From the NCBI RefSeq assembly GCF_003201355.1, contig NZ_QICL01000001.1:1-64000 (forward strand): 64,000 bases of DNA, given 5' to 3'. The notes beneath the pieces were generated by a model. It searched no databases and was not told the origin of the DNA. It saw only the letters and a list, made by a program, of their open reading frames with translations. Position 1 is the first letter of the stretch. Every line of letters begins with the position of its first letter. This stretch comes from Indolivaga alginatilytica. GTDB taxonomy: Bacteria > Bacteroidota > Bacteroidia > Bacteroidales > Dysgonomonadaceae. Below, piece by piece: positions 36,111 to 45,275 of the stretch. The position numbers and the translations under genes are program-made.

Positions 36111-36150
36111 GGGTCTCAGACCTATTTATTGCTTTGGCAAGCATAAGCAT
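36111..36150 (+). repeat. dispersed repeat copy upstream of the rhomboid gene
   Basis: GGGTCTCAGACCTATTTATT followed by GCTTTGGCAAGCATAAG. Core and tail closely match the copy at 28779, including a following AATAnCGGTTAT-like extension. Confidence 0.7.
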
Positions 36151-36230
36151 AAATAGCGGTTATCAATAAATAATATTACATTAAATACCTACTGTTACTT
36201 AGGTATGCTTTATCAATACAAATAATATGC

Positions 36231-36238
36231 TATTTTTG
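36231..36238 (+). promoter_or_regulatory. -7 promoter box of the rhomboid gene
   Basis: TATTTTTG fits TAnnTTTG exactly and lies 23 bp before the start codon, so the leader would be short. Confidence 0.55.
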
Positions 36239-36260
36239 CATCGAACTAAAAAAGATTCAA

Positions 36261-36905
36261 ATGGATTTAGGTACTCTTGTAATTTTTGCGATTATAATTA
36301 TTACGGCAATAACAAGCTATATAGGTTTTAATAACAGACAATTTTTCGATCGTTATAAGTTCAGTACTTATGCAATTCTCGAAATGAAGCAATATGACAG
36401 GATGCTAACTGCCGCTTTCCTTCATGCTGATCTTATGCACTTGCTATTCAATATGCTGACGTTGTATTTTTTTGCACCTGTATTGGTAGCTTATATAGGA
36501 CCGGTCAAGTTTCTTGTACTTTATCTGGCTGCTATTATAGGAGGAAATACATTATCTCTGTGGATGTATAGACGAGACTCCATATACACTGCCATAGGAG
36601 CCTCCGGTGGAGTTTGCGGGGTATTATTTGCCTCTATTGCAACAGATCCCGAACGTATGATGGGATTTTTTTTCATACCTATGCCGGGATGGGTATTCGG
36701 AATATTGTATTTAGCATATTCGGTATATGGAATGAAAAGATCAATCGGTAATATAGGCCATGCAGCACACTTAGGCGGAGCAATTGTAGGATTACTTCTA
36801 TTAATATTATTTTTACCCCAAGTTCTATTAATACATGGTTATTTTATAGCTTTAATATCATTGCCTATTATCGCTTTAGGATATTTCGTTTATAAGGAAA
36901 AATAA
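36261..36905 (+). CDS. rhomboid-family intramembrane serine protease
   Basis: This 214-residue integral membrane protein has six or seven hydrophobic helices. Rhomboid hallmarks are HLLFN (60-64, oxyanion asparagine N64), the catalytic serine S115 in GASGGVCG, and the catalytic histidine H170 in GHAAHLGG. Rhomboids cleave transmembrane substrates within the bilayer; the substrate cannot be inferred. The usual R near loop 1 is not obvious. The gene is monocistronic: promoter box close upstream, strong terminator 22 bp downstream. Confidence 0.92.
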   Translation: MDLGTLVIFAIIIITAITSYIGFNNRQFFDRYKFSTYAILEMKQYDRMLTAAFLHADLMHLLFNMLTLYFFAPVLVAYIGPVKFLVLYLAAIIGGNTLSLWMYRRDSIYTAIGASGGVCGVLFASIATDPERMMGFFFIPMPGWVFGILYLAYSVYGMKRSIGNIGHAAHLGGAIVGLLLLILFLPQVLLIHGYFIALISLPIIALGYFVYKEK

Positions 36906-36926
36906 AATAAATGGTACTTATATAAA

Positions 36927-36956
36927 AACCCGATCATCCTTAAGTATGATCGGGTT
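36927..36956. terminator. bidirectional terminator
   Basis: AACCCGATCAT (36927-36937) and ATGATCGGGTT (36946-36956) pair perfectly, flanked by AAAA on the left and TTTT on the right. It serves the rhomboid gene and the convergent PLP-enzyme gene. Confidence 0.93.
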
Positions 36957-36991
36957 TTTATTTTATAGTCAAAAGTGCAAATTAGTACACT

Positions 36992-38245
36992 TCAAAAAGC
37001 TAATGCTTGTAGAATATCTTTTTTCAAATCTTCGACATCTTCAATACCTACAGACAAACGTAATAGATTATCTTCAATACCCATCACTTGTTTCATTTCG
37101 GGTGTGAATGTTCCATAGATTGTTGATTCTGGATGTATTATTAAAGTTTTATTATCAAATAAGTTTGTAGCTCTGTGGATCACTTTTAATCTATCCATAA
37201 AGCGATAACAGTCTTGTTTCGTTGCCAAATTAAATGTCAACATCGCTCCCGGATTAGAGGGGAATAACTGATCCGAAATCTTCTTATATGGAGAACTTTC
37301 TAATTTGGTATATCCTACCCTTTTCACTTTACTGTTTTCAGAAAGATACAAAGCTAAATAATAAGCCGATTGAGACATACGTTCGAAACGAAGTTCTAAT
37401 GACTCCATACCTAAGGCCTGTAATGAGGCTGTCTCAGAATCCATACAAGCACCTATATTACGGGCAATCTCGCGTTTGATCTTATACATAAAAGCCGACA
37501 TAGATGTATTGTTAGATACTGCTTTTGCCAACTTCTTACTCTTCGACCAATCGAATGTTCCATAATCGAGGATAGCTCCACCTACACTGGTTGCACCACC
37601 CGATATATATTTAGTGGTAGAAACAATCTCTATATCCACACCATGTTTCTTTGCAGAGAATCCGCACCAAGGGACGATAGTAGTATCTACAATTAAAGGA
37701 ACACCCTTGGCTTTAGTTATAGCTGCTATCTTAGGTAAATCAGCTATTTCCATATGAGGATTAGTAATCAATTCGCAAAAGAAAGCACATGTATTTTCGT
37801 CAATTGCAGCTTCTATTTCCGACAGATTATCAGTATTCACGAAACGAACTTCTACGCCAAATTCAGCCAGAGTAAATTGAAACAAAGAAAAAGTATTGCC
37901 AAATAAGTGAGGCGATGTTACAATATTACTACCTGCATAAGCCAATGCCATAAATGTATTGGAGATTGAAGCCATACCCGAACTAACAGCCATCACACTT
38001 TCGGCCCCTGAAGCAATTTTCATTCTCAACTCCAGATTTTCGACTGTAGGGTTGGATATTCGAGAATAAGTGTGGCTATCGGTTTTATTCTGAAAAGCAT
38101 TCGCAATAGCTTCCGAAGAAGGATATTCAAATGCGGCATTCCGATAGATAGGCATACTTATAGCTCCATGTGCATCTTCCTTTTTAAATTTAGCACCTAT
38201 AATACGAGTAGCAAATTTCTCGCTTTGACAATCTTCTAATTCCAT
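36992..38245 (-). CDS. Cys/Met-metabolism PLP-dependent enzyme (trans-sulfuration family)
   Basis: This 417-residue fold-type I enzyme has its PLP lysine at K212 (STTKYISGG). Other family residues visible are Y60-S-R62 (HTYSRISNPT), the SSGMASIS phosphate/cofactor loop (88-95) and D187 in PLIVDTT. Members include O-acetylhomoserine sulfhydrylase, methionine gamma-lyase and cystathionine gamma-synthase. Motifs alone do not separate these, though the sequence reads most like the O-acetylhomoserine sulfhydrylase/methionine gamma-lyase branch. It is cytoplasmic and monocistronic, with its own -7 box upstream and a shared terminator downstream. Confidence 0.88.
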   Translation of the reverse strand: MELEDCQSEKFATRIIGAKFKKEDAHGAISMPIYRNAAFEYPSSEAIANAFQNKTDSHTYSRISNPTVENLELRMKIASGAESVMAVSSGMASISNTFMALAYAGSNIVTSPHLFGNTFSLFQFTLAEFGVEVRFVNTDNLSEIEAAIDENTCAFFCELITNPHMEIADLPKIAAITKAKGVPLIVDTTIVPWCGFSAKKHGVDIEIVSTTKYISGGATSVGGAILDYGTFDWSKSKKLAKAVSNNTSMSAFMYKIKREIARNIGACMDSETASLQALGMESLELRFERMSQSAYYLALYLSENSKVKRVGYTKLESSPYKKISDQLFPSNPGAMLTFNLATKQDCYRFMDRLKVIHRATNLFDNKTLIIHPESTIYGTFTPEMKQVMGIEDNLLRLSVGIEDVEDLKKDILQALAF

Positions 38246-38275
38246 AATAACAATACTCTATATGATTTCTATAAT

Positions 38276-38283
38276 CAAAGGTA
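38276..38283 (-). promoter_or_regulatory. -7 promoter box of the PLP-enzyme gene
   Basis: TACCTTTG on the minus strand fits TAnnTTTG and lies 30 bp upstream of the start codon. Confidence 0.5.
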
Positions 38284-38350
38284 GTGTATTTACAAATAAG
38301 CTGTCCCTTTTTCATAAAATAAATCTAGCTGAATAATAAAATATTTTCTA

Positions 38351-38932
38351 TTATTTCACTACAAAAACCACATTCATATACGTATCATAATCTGCTTTTT
38401 TTACGATCGAATAAGTCATCTTTCCATCGTCCGTAATATTGTTTATTTTCAAGACACTGGTATCATAGTAGGTGATATAGTAATGCAACTGATTGGCAGT
38501 AGTATAGTGAGGGATTACACTAGGGGCAGTAGCGTTCTTTCCTGAGGGCGTATTAAACTGTTTCTTGTATTCGGCATACAAGTCCAGAGGTGTTGCTACT
38601 GCACCTAAATTGGGAGTAGGAATATTAATGGATGGCATATAAAAGAAACGTGTTGCATTCTGGGTCAAACACATCCATTGAGGATTGGTTTCCGTTCCTA
38701 TGTTTTGAGATATACATTGCTTATCGGTATCATATACCAAAAGCCCATTTGAAGGTGACGGCATGGCTTCCTTATCTAGAGTTGTTAGTCGTGGCAAAAG
38801 TACTCCTCTATTGGTACTACTAACTTCTAGAATAGCACTGGTATGAGGATTTTCAGTATTAACTCCTATCTGACAATATGCCAGATTGGAAATCAAAAGA
38901 GTTAGTGTAAGTAATATTATTTTATTCATCAT
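38351..38932 (-). CDS. secreted protein, paralogue A of the PKD cassette
   Basis: This 193-residue protein has a signal peptide (1-20, ending AYCQ). The segment IGVNTENPHTSAILEVSS followed by NRGVLLPRL is the widespread Bacteroidetes IGIGTxNPxxxAxLDI surface-protein motif. The remaining about 140 residues, with the tail YMNVVFVVK, are shared with the 194-residue paralogue on the far side of the PKD gene. The C-terminal domain contains LHYYITYYD and VLKINNI blocks and is probably a beta-rich surface module. Function unknown. It starts 9 bp after the PKD gene stop, third in a three-gene operon. Confidence 0.75.
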   Translation of the reverse strand: MMNKIILLTLTLLISNLAYCQIGVNTENPHTSAILEVSSTNRGVLLPRLTTLDKEAMPSPSNGLLVYDTDKQCISQNIGTETNPQWMCLTQNATRFFYMPSINIPTPNLGAVATPLDLYAEYKKQFNTPSGKNATAPSVIPHYTTANQLHYYITYYDTSVLKINNITDDGKMTYSIVKKADYDTYMNVVFVVK

Positions 38933-38941
38933 TATTCTATT

Positions 38942-40438
38942 TTAGTTTGGAAGAAGATCTGATCGGATCATTCTATTCGTAACCACTTTACATTCGGCTA
39001 CAGTATTTGTGATAGTAGTTATTTTACTGCTTTCGGCTAGTCCATTAACCAGATAGGGAGTTACCCTGATGGTGTACACTCCTTCAATATTATAAGTATG
39101 GCTTTGTTTATAAGTGGTGATAGAACTACTCATATTGTAATCTTTTACGACGGGAGTACCATCGCCAAAGTTCCATTCTAAGTACGCTATTTGCTGAGTG
39201 CCACTACCAATTGAGGGAATCTCGACCGAATATTCCGCACTGTTACCAACACAGACTATTTCTTTTCCTTTTATCGGTTTAATGTTAAAGAAAGAAGTAA
39301 TAAACGGAGGCAATCCCAAGCGAGGCAAACGAGGAGAGATAAATTTATTAGGAACTTCGGCTATTTGAGTACCTCCATTATCCGGATCCAAAATAATCCA
39401 TAAAGAAGATTGTTGATTTCCAATAGCATATATCCTATTATCCGGACCAAGCTGCACATTATCGATATTTGCATTCGGCAAAATCCTTGTAAATGGGGCT
39501 GATATATTATTAATAGGCTTCATATACAGTCCTCTATCTCCTCTCTCGATTGCAGTAAAATAAAGATAGTTTGCTGTAGGCGAAAATTCGAGACTGTATA
39601 GGTTCTCAAGATAAGTAGAAATAAACTGAAAACTCGAAGCCTTACCCGTAGAAGTGTCAAAATTCCCTATTGTCAGATAATGGTTTGAATCGAATCTGTA
39701 ATCCGCATGAATAATACGTTTGCCATCTGGTGATATTTTAGTAGTACCTACACCAATACTGCTGGGAGCAATTGTAGGAATCCCCAAATCCATACCTATT
39801 TCTGAAATCACGGGAGTAACATTAATTCCGGCAGAAGTTATCAGCCACGCAAATATTTTACTTCTTACACGACTTACTACCCAATAATCTTTTCCATTGG
39901 CATGCCCCACTGCTGTTAGGTTTTCATAAGCATGAGTGATTGGGTACCCTGAACTTCCGAAGGTAAGGGATACATTTTTTAATACCACTGCTCCCAACCC
40001 TCCATTTGCAGACATATTTACTGTTGAATAACAAAGTCCCGGAGCTGTATTATTTCGGTCGGGAGCCGTAATAATATAATATAAAGAAGGGTTATCGGGC
40101 ACAGGAATCACAATACCCGAATTAGTAGAGGATGGATGCCCTAAAAGCCCTGTTCCATTCTGCATAGTAACCAAGTTCTTATTATATACCGTAATACCAT
40201 CAGACGCAAACAAAAAATTACCATCCTTGTCTGATATAGAAAAGCAACCTTCGAAAGTACTTATAGGACCCTGCACTGTACTTGGTACTCCTAAAACATT
40301 TCCTAATGAGGTTGATTCTGTATGTGTATTAGAAAAGTCAAGCCCTGTGTTAGTTCCAAAATACCAATGGTACGCTTCTTTTTGGCAGTAAGCGTGTTGA
40401 GTAAATACAAGTAATAGTATGAATATTATTTTTTTCAT
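38942..40438 (-). CDS. secreted PKD-domain protein
   Basis: This 498-residue protein has a signal peptide (1-18, ending AYCQ). The N-terminal about 380 residues form a repetitive beta-propeller-like region (WYFGTNTGLDFSN, SDGITVYNK, LEFSPTANYLYFTA, LGPDNRIYAIG). The C-terminal about 100 residues are a PKD domain (CVGNSAEYSVEIP, WNFGDGTPVVKDY). The N-terminal part resembles that of PKD proteins from gliding Bacteroidetes, but no type IX sorting domain is visible at the C-terminus (ends RSDLLPN). It is likely surface or periplasmic and possibly adhesive. It is flanked in the operon by two paralogous small secreted proteins. Confidence 0.78.
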   Translation of the reverse strand: MKKIIFILLLVFTQHAYCQKEAYHWYFGTNTGLDFSNTHTESTSLGNVLGVPSTVQGPISTFEGCFSISDKDGNFLFASDGITVYNKNLVTMQNGTGLLGHPSSTNSGIVIPVPDNPSLYYIITAPDRNNTAPGLCYSTVNMSANGGLGAVVLKNVSLTFGSSGYPITHAYENLTAVGHANGKDYWVVSRVRSKIFAWLITSAGINVTPVISEIGMDLGIPTIAPSSIGVGTTKISPDGKRIIHADYRFDSNHYLTIGNFDTSTGKASSFQFISTYLENLYSLEFSPTANYLYFTAIERGDRGLYMKPINNISAPFTRILPNANIDNVQLGPDNRIYAIGNQQSSLWIILDPDNGGTQIAEVPNKFISPRLPRLGLPPFITSFFNIKPIKGKEIVCVGNSAEYSVEIPSIGSGTQQIAYLEWNFGDGTPVVKDYNMSSSITTYKQSHTYNIEGVYTIRVTPYLVNGLAESSKITTITNTVAECKVVTNRMIRSDLLPN

Positions 40439-40457
40439 TGTAGTATATTTAATGCAC

Positions 40458-41042
40458 TTATTTTACGACAAATACAACATTGAGAAACGAGTTGTAGTCG
40501 GCTACTTTAATGATTTCGTAAGTAACCTTCCCGTCATTACTTACATTATTTATTTTAAGAACATTGGCATCGTAATAAGTTATATAATAATGTAAATCGG
40601 TAGCTACAGGGAAATAAGGGATATTAGCAGGTGCGCTGGTATTCTTTACCATGGGCGTGGCAAATTGCTTTTTATACTCATTGTACAAATCCAAAGGAGT
40701 AGCCACAACCCCTAACGTTTTTGCGCTGATGGCTACTGAAGGCATATAAAAAAATCTTGTCTGATTCTGAGCCAAGCAAATCCAGATAGGACTGGCTTCT
40801 GTTCCTACGTTTTGCGACAAACATTGCTTGTCGGTATCGTAAACGATTAATCCTGATGCCGGATTGGGAATAGCTTCCTTAGCCGCAGTACCCATACGAG
40901 GTAATAATACTCCTTGATTATTGGCAGGGCTCATAATATCAAGGGCAGCACTTGCATGTGGCACTTTAGTGTTAATACCTACCTGTGAATAGATGGGACT
41001 GAAAAAACCGATTACGATAAGTAATAGAATTATTCTTTTCAT
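40458..41042 (-). CDS. secreted protein, paralogue B of the PKD cassette
   Basis: The frame runs on to 41297, but the ATG ending at 41042 gives a clean signal peptide (MKRIILLLIVIGFFSPIYSQ), so I start there: 194 residues. VGINTKVPHASAALDIMS is the Bacteroidetes surface-protein motif. The rest aligns along its whole length with the 193-residue paralogue (RFFYMPSV, LDLYNEYKKQF, LHYYITYYDANVLKINN, NVVFVVK). It is first in the operon, 19 bp before the PKD gene. A (CT)24 tract lies 324 bp upstream. Confidence 0.75.
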   Translation of the reverse strand: MKRIILLLIVIGFFSPIYSQVGINTKVPHASAALDIMSPANNQGVLLPRMGTAAKEAIPNPASGLIVYDTDKQCLSQNVGTEASPIWICLAQNQTRFFYMPSVAISAKTLGVVATPLDLYNEYKKQFATPMVKNTSAPANIPYFPVATDLHYYITYYDANVLKINNVSNDGKVTYEIIKVADYNSFLNVVFVVK

Positions 41043-41361
41043 TGTTGTATGTGATAAATTAGTTAGTAAATTTTCAGTATAAGAATAAGAAAAGCAGTAG
41101 CGTGTAATCACTACACACCACTGCTGCACATAGCTATGCCATAGGTCAGGATATTTTGCAGTAAAGCTTTTGAACGACAACAAAAAAAACAAAATGCTTG
41201 TACTACAATCCAGACCGGCTAATCTATGATTGTTGTATTTATGGGGAAAATATTGTATTTTAGGAAATTGGCTTGTGCTTGGAGCTGACAACAACAAAAG
41301 ACAGAAAAATCTGCCTAAAATGATAAAAGAAATGTTTTGTGAATAGGTATGGAGGTTATCT

Positions 41362-41414
<53 letters not shown>

Positions 41415-41546
41415 ATATTTCAACGCACATAGGCAAACCTAAATAGTTAAAATTTAGATTATTAATCACTGATATGTTTGTTAAATAATTAGTCATTCCG
41501 AACGTAAATAGTTATTGCACAATGGCAAATATACTACAAATTTGTT

Positions 41547-41581
41547 AAGAGACAAATCGGATCACCTCAAATTTGTCTCTT
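41547..41581 (-). terminator. probable thyA terminator
   Basis: AAGAGACAAAT (41547-41557) pairs with ATTTGTCTCTT (41571-41581). It lies 8 bp after the thyA stop. The T-run on the minus strand is weak (AACAAATTTG). Confidence 0.6.
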
Positions 41582-41588
41582 TATATTA

Positions 41589-42383
41589 TTATATAGCAAC
41601 CTCACCTTTAATATGCGGATGGGGATCATACCCTTCTAGTTTGAAGTCTTCGAATTTAAAATCGAATATACTTTTTACATCAGGGTTGATAATCATTTGA
41701 GGTAAAGTACGCAATTCGCGTTCCATTTGCATTTTCAACTGATCGATGTGATTTGTATAAATATGAGCATCTCCTAAAGTATGCACAAAATCTCCCGCTT
41801 CAAGTCCAGTAACCTGAGCCATCATTTTTAGCAACAAAGCATAAGAGGCAATATTGAAAGGTACTCCCAAGAAAATATCGGCACTACGCTGATACAATTG
41901 CAAGCTCAGTTTACCATCTGCTACATAGAACTGAAAAAATGCATGGCAAGGCGGTAAATTCATGTTAGGAATATCAGCTACATTCCAAGCACTTACTATT
42001 ATACGACGCGAATCAGGATTATTCTTAATTGTGTTCACAACTTCGGTAATCTGGTCGATATGTCCTCCGTTATAATCTGGCCACGAACGCCATTGAAATC
42101 CGTAGATATGCCCCAAATCGCCGTTCTCGTCTGCCCATTCGTTCCAGATACGTACTCCATTATCCTGTAAATATTTGGCATTGGTATCACCTGCCAAAAA
42201 CCACAGTAATTCGTAAACGATAGATTTCAGGTGTAATTTTTTGGTGGTAAGCATCGGAAAACCATCTGCCATATTATAACGGCTTTGATGCCCAAATACG
42301 CTGATAGTACCAGTGCCGGTTCTATCTTCTTTTTGCACTCCTTCGCTCAGAACGCGTTGTACTAAATCTATATATTGCTTCAT
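41589..42383 (-). CDS. thyA: thymidylate synthase
   Basis: This 264-residue enzyme has the same length as E. coli ThyA. The nucleophile C146 lies in [12 protein letters not shown]. Other conserved blocks are the phosphate-binding R21 in [41 protein letters not shown] and the C-terminal GEVAI. It methylates dUMP to dTMP with methylene-tetrahydrofolate. folA, often next to thyA, is absent here. It is a single-gene unit with its own promoter box and terminator. Confidence 0.97.
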   Translation of the reverse strand: MKQYIDLVQRVLSEGVQKEDRTGTGTISVFGHQSRYNMADGFPMLTTKKLHLKSIVYELLWFLAGDTNAKYLQDNGVRIWNEWADENGDLGHIYGFQWRSWPDYNGGHIDQITEVVNTIKNNPDSRRIIVSAWNVADIPNMNLPPCHAFFQFYVADGKLSLQLYQRSADIFLGVPFNIASYALLLKMMAQVTGLEAGDFVHTLGDAHIYTNHIDQLKMQMERELRTLPQMIINPDVKSIFDFKFEDFKLEGYDPHPHIKGEVAI

Positions 42384-42701
42384 CGTTTCGTTAATTAATT
42401 AAGGTATGAGACTCATTGATTTATAAGAAAGTATAAAACTAAAAACTTTGGATAATTCTAAAGTAATCCGTCAAATACTTTCATTTAATTTCAACCATAT
42501 TCATTGTCGCATTACAAAGGTAAAACAAACTTTCATTATGACATTTATAATAGCCGAAAATGAGTCAAAAACTACAAAACATGCTTTATAAATATGTTCA
42601 AAAATAGCATATTTTTAAATCATTGTCAATAATATATTTCATATATTGCATCCCTTAGCTAAAAATCGAATACTTTTTTAACGCCAAACTTTAATTATAA
42701 T
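42384..42701. other. 318-bp divergent intergenic region
   Basis: Very A/T-rich DNA between thyA and an unknown plus-strand gene. The thyA promoter box is the only recognisable element. Confidence 0.5.
42515..42522 (-). promoter_or_regulatory. -7 promoter box of thyA
   Basis: TACCTTTG on the minus strand fits TAnnTTTG exactly and gives a leader of about 125 nt. Confidence 0.5.
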
Positions 42702-43319
42702 ATGGAATACTGTATATTTTCGTTCGCCGCCGATATTGAGCAGGTAAAAAAAGTCTTTGATTCACACGATTCATTATTATTCGATCAAATTCAAGATAAT
42801 GATGTGTTTAAAAATTATGCAAGTCAAGACTTGGAGAATCAGGTATCAACCAAAGAAGCTCTTAGACAAATAATACATGGGGAGCCTTATAAGAAACATT
42901 CTGCACATGCCTACTGGTATGCTCTGATTTCTATTTTCGCTTTTCTGGGACAACAGCTACCATATAATCAGGATATAGAACTGGATAACGAAACCGAAAT
43001 GATAGATAGTTACCTTAGGTCTGACTTTGGCATCGAAACTACTGTTGCTGAAGTATTATTAAATAATTTTCCCGATTTAGGGTTACCCGATGTTGCGACC
43101 TTTCCATTAGCCGGAGCAATCTCTCCTCTACAAATATCTTTACTATCTGACGAATTGCAAAACGTCATACTAACCAATAGCCAAATAGATTTGTTATGGC
43201 AAACCCAAAAAGAAAAAGATGAGACTAAAGCCTTTGTCTATAACAGCATCAAGGGATTCAAAGAAAACATTGATTTCTGTAATGAAAATAACCTTAGTCT
43301 CATCTCATTTTGTCATTGA
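42702..43319 (+). CDS. hypothetical cytoplasmic protein
   Basis: This 205-residue protein starts MEYCIFSFAADIEQVKKVF. It has no signal peptide or strong membrane segment and is acidic. An all-alpha middle region includes HAYWYALISIFAFLG and an aspartate-rich stretch. The layout recalls small uncharacterised single-domain proteins of the DUF7691 kind, but I would not assign a family. Its stop overlaps the convergent EamA gene by 7 bp, so the two transcripts run into each other with no terminator between. Confidence 0.6.
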   Translation: MEYCIFSFAADIEQVKKVFDSHDSLLFDQIQDNDVFKNYASQDLENQVSTKEALRQIIHGEPYKKHSAHAYWYALISIFAFLGQQLPYNQDIELDNETEMIDSYLRSDFGIETTVAEVLLNNFPDLGLPDVATFPLAGAISPLQISLLSDELQNVILTNSQIDLLWQTQKEKDETKAFVYNSIKGFKENIDFCNENNLSLISFCH

Positions 43320-44215
43320 TGCACCTTATCCACAGTCCTTAAAAAAGGAATATATTTAAATCTATATTCTGAAATAAACATTGATAACAGAATAAGACCT
43401 CCTCCTATAATGGTGCGTATGGTAATAGGTTCGCTAATCAATACATAGGCTGCCAGCGTTGCGAAAACGGGTTCACATAGATAAGTAAGCGCCACCTTTT
43501 CTTCTTCTATATATTTTTGAGAAACATTTTGTATTCCATACATATAAGCTGTTGCGAAAATTCCGGTAAATAGAACTGCTTTCCATACATTCCAATCCAT
43601 AGGCAATACCATGTGGCTGAAATCGACAGTAGCAAAAGCCAATACCGCATAAACTATTGTACAAGTATATAATTGCACAATAACCAACGATATAGTTTCT
43701 ACCTTGTTATTGTATTTTCCAACCATCAACACATAGGCTGCGAAGGCTATTGCACCACCCACAGCATACATATCACCTCTATTGAAACTACTACCGGCAG
43801 AAGCCATCGCAATTACATACAAACCCGCCAAAGCCATTGTACAAGCAAGCCATGTTTTGGGTTTAATAGCTTTACGAAATACACAAAACTTAAGAATAGG
43901 TATCAACAATACGTCCATACCCGAAATAAAAGAAGCATTAGCCGACGATGTATATTGCAAACCAATTGTTTGTAATAAAATAGCCAAAAGTAGGGGTATA
44001 CCTACCCATACACCATATTTGATTGTTTGCCAATTTATCTGTTTCAATTGCTTAGAAAACAAGATTGACAACACCAGTGCTGCAAGCAGGAAACGATACA
44101 TTAAAAATGAAAATGGATGGACGATAGAGATGCCTTCCTTAACAAGAGGGAACGAGATTCCCCAAAAAGCTGTACCTAGCACTAAAAGACCTAAGTAAAT
44201 TCTACTTTTCTTCAT
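43313..44215 (-). CDS. EamA/DMT-family transporter
   Basis: This 300-residue integral membrane protein has ten hydrophobic segments in two EamA repeats (about 8-138 and 152-290). The first begins LGTAFWGISFPLVKEGI, the family's usual opening; the second carries the YLCEPVFATLAAYVLISEPIT block typical of repeat 2. Members export metabolites, amino acids or drugs; the substrate cannot be read from sequence. It overlaps the convergent hypothetical gene by 7 bp at the 3' end. Confidence 0.9.
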   Translation of the reverse strand: MKKSRIYLGLLVLGTAFWGISFPLVKEGISIVHPFSFLMYRFLLAALVLSILFSKQLKQINWQTIKYGVWVGIPLLLAILLQTIGLQYTSSANASFISGMDVLLIPILKFCVFRKAIKPKTWLACTMALAGLYVIAMASAGSSFNRGDMYAVGGAIAFAAYVLMVGKYNNKVETISLVIVQLYTCTIVYAVLAFATVDFSHMVLPMDWNVWKAVLFTGIFATAYMYGIQNVSQKYIEEEKVALTYLCEPVFATLAAYVLISEPITIRTIIGGGLILLSMFISEYRFKYIPFLRTVDKVHQ

Positions 44216-44346
44216 TACTCAAATAATTTAAATTTTACATTAAACTATTAGGGCATGTAAAAACAAAAATTTACAAAAAGTTTGCATATATCCCCGATTC
44301 TCTTCCCTAATGTTGGGATACAGCGCAAAAAACCTTATCTAAGGTG

Positions 44347-44354
44347 CAAAGTTA
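44347..44354 (-). promoter_or_regulatory. -7 promoter box of the EamA gene
   Basis: TAACTTTG on the minus strand fits TAnnTTTG and lies 132 bp upstream of the start codon. A GTTG 20 bp further upstream is a near match to the -33 TTTG box. Confidence 0.45.
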
Positions 44355-44374
44355 TAACACTTTGATCAAAAAAA

Positions 44375-44406
44375 CAACCCCCTACAATAAAAAATTGAGG
44401 GGGCTG
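44375..44406 (-). terminator. terminator of the TonB receptor/DUF4249 operon
   Basis: CAACCCCCT and AGGGGGCTG form a GC-rich stem. On the minus strand it is followed by GTTTTTTT. It lies 25 bp after the DUF4249 stop. Confidence 0.8.
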
Positions 44407-44430
44407 TCTGTATAAGTTGAAGTATTAACC

Positions 44431-45240
44431 TTATTCAGTCCAATCGGCAATTATTGTTTGACGATCGTAAGTATATGCACTGAAATATCCTAAGGCTCCA
44501 CCTTTAATATTACTTGTAGGATTGGTCAACGAAGAACTTATTCTTCCTAAAGTTTCGAAGAAGGTATAAGCTCCTTTATCCAAAAGCTGGTGCTCTATTG
44601 TAATAGTATCACCTTTCTTGATCGGGTCTTCAGTACTGCCGTTTTCTTTATAAGCAGGAACTATACGGCTCATATAAAACCCTTCGCGATCGTCTGTATC
44701 TGTTGCATCCTCATCGAGTTTCTTACGTTTGCCGTTTATATACAACAGCTCTCTGTAATAATTCTTCGATCCTTTAGGATCTTGAAAGTGAATCATCGGA
44801 AACGCGTATTTAAATAAAGGAATAGGATACATGGTAATAGAATCGATCTTCACTGTGTGTGGAGACATCGCAGATGATGCTGTATACTCTTGCCCCTCTA
44901 CAGTAACTTTCAGGTTGTAAGTCCGTCCGGGAACTCCTTTCAGATTTTTAGACCTGTACATACCATCATCAGACATCTGTAAAATTTCAGAATTTCCTGT
45001 ATTATCCGAAACAGAAACAAGGGCTCCTAAAACCGGATCGAACGTATTATCACTAATAAAGTTTTTCGACATCGTAAGTTTTACCTTGGCAAGCGAATCG
45101 GCTGTTACAAGCCCTTCGATCACCAATTTGGGCTCAGCGGATTTAAGATCAACATCTATTTCTTTTTCACACGACGTGAATACGAAAAGCGATATTATTG
45201 CTGCAATTGTTGTTATATGTTTATTGATATTGATATTCAT
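44431..45240 (-). CDS. DUF4249 lipoprotein
   Basis: This 269-residue lipoprotein has a lipobox ending at C24 (FVFTSC), followed by EKEIDVDLKSAEPKLVIEGLVT, the characteristic DUF4249 start. The rest is beta-rich, with VKLTMSKNFISDN and TYNLKVTVEGQEY segments recalling Ig-like folds. DUF4249 genes usually follow a TonB-dependent receptor, as here (35 bp downstream), and probably encode a surface partner of the receptor. Ligand unknown. Confidence 0.87.
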   Translation of the reverse strand: MNININKHITTIAAIISLFVFTSCEKEIDVDLKSAEPKLVIEGLVTADSLAKVKLTMSKNFISDNTFDPVLGALVSVSDNTGNSEILQMSDDGMYRSKNLKGVPGRTYNLKVTVEGQEYTASSAMSPHTVKIDSITMYPIPLFKYAFPMIHFQDPKGSKNYYRELLYINGKRKKLDEDATDTDDREGFYMSRIVPAYKENGSTEDPIKKGDTITIEHQLLDKGAYTFFETLGRISSSLTNPTSNIKGGALGYFSAYTYDRQTIIADWTE

Positions 45241-45275
45241 ATTTTATTTGAACTTTAATTTATAAAATGATACGC

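Larger units (their letters stand above)
35928..36260. other. 333-bp divergent intergenic region
   Basis: This separates the ECF sigma gene (minus) from the rhomboid gene (plus). It contains a dispersed repeat copy at 36111 and a -7 box at 36231. No gene is visible. Confidence 0.6.

Noticed and set aside
41043-41297. N-terminal extension of the 194-aa paralogue B reading frame
   Set aside because: It has no ATG, poor composition, and would bury a clear signal peptide. Treated as leader DNA.
43325-43333. TTATCCACA, a perfect DnaA box; a similar TTATCCACG lies near 24200
   Set aside because: Single scattered copies without a cluster or A/T-rich unwinding region beside them; both lie in or beside gene ends. 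Not evidence for an origin.
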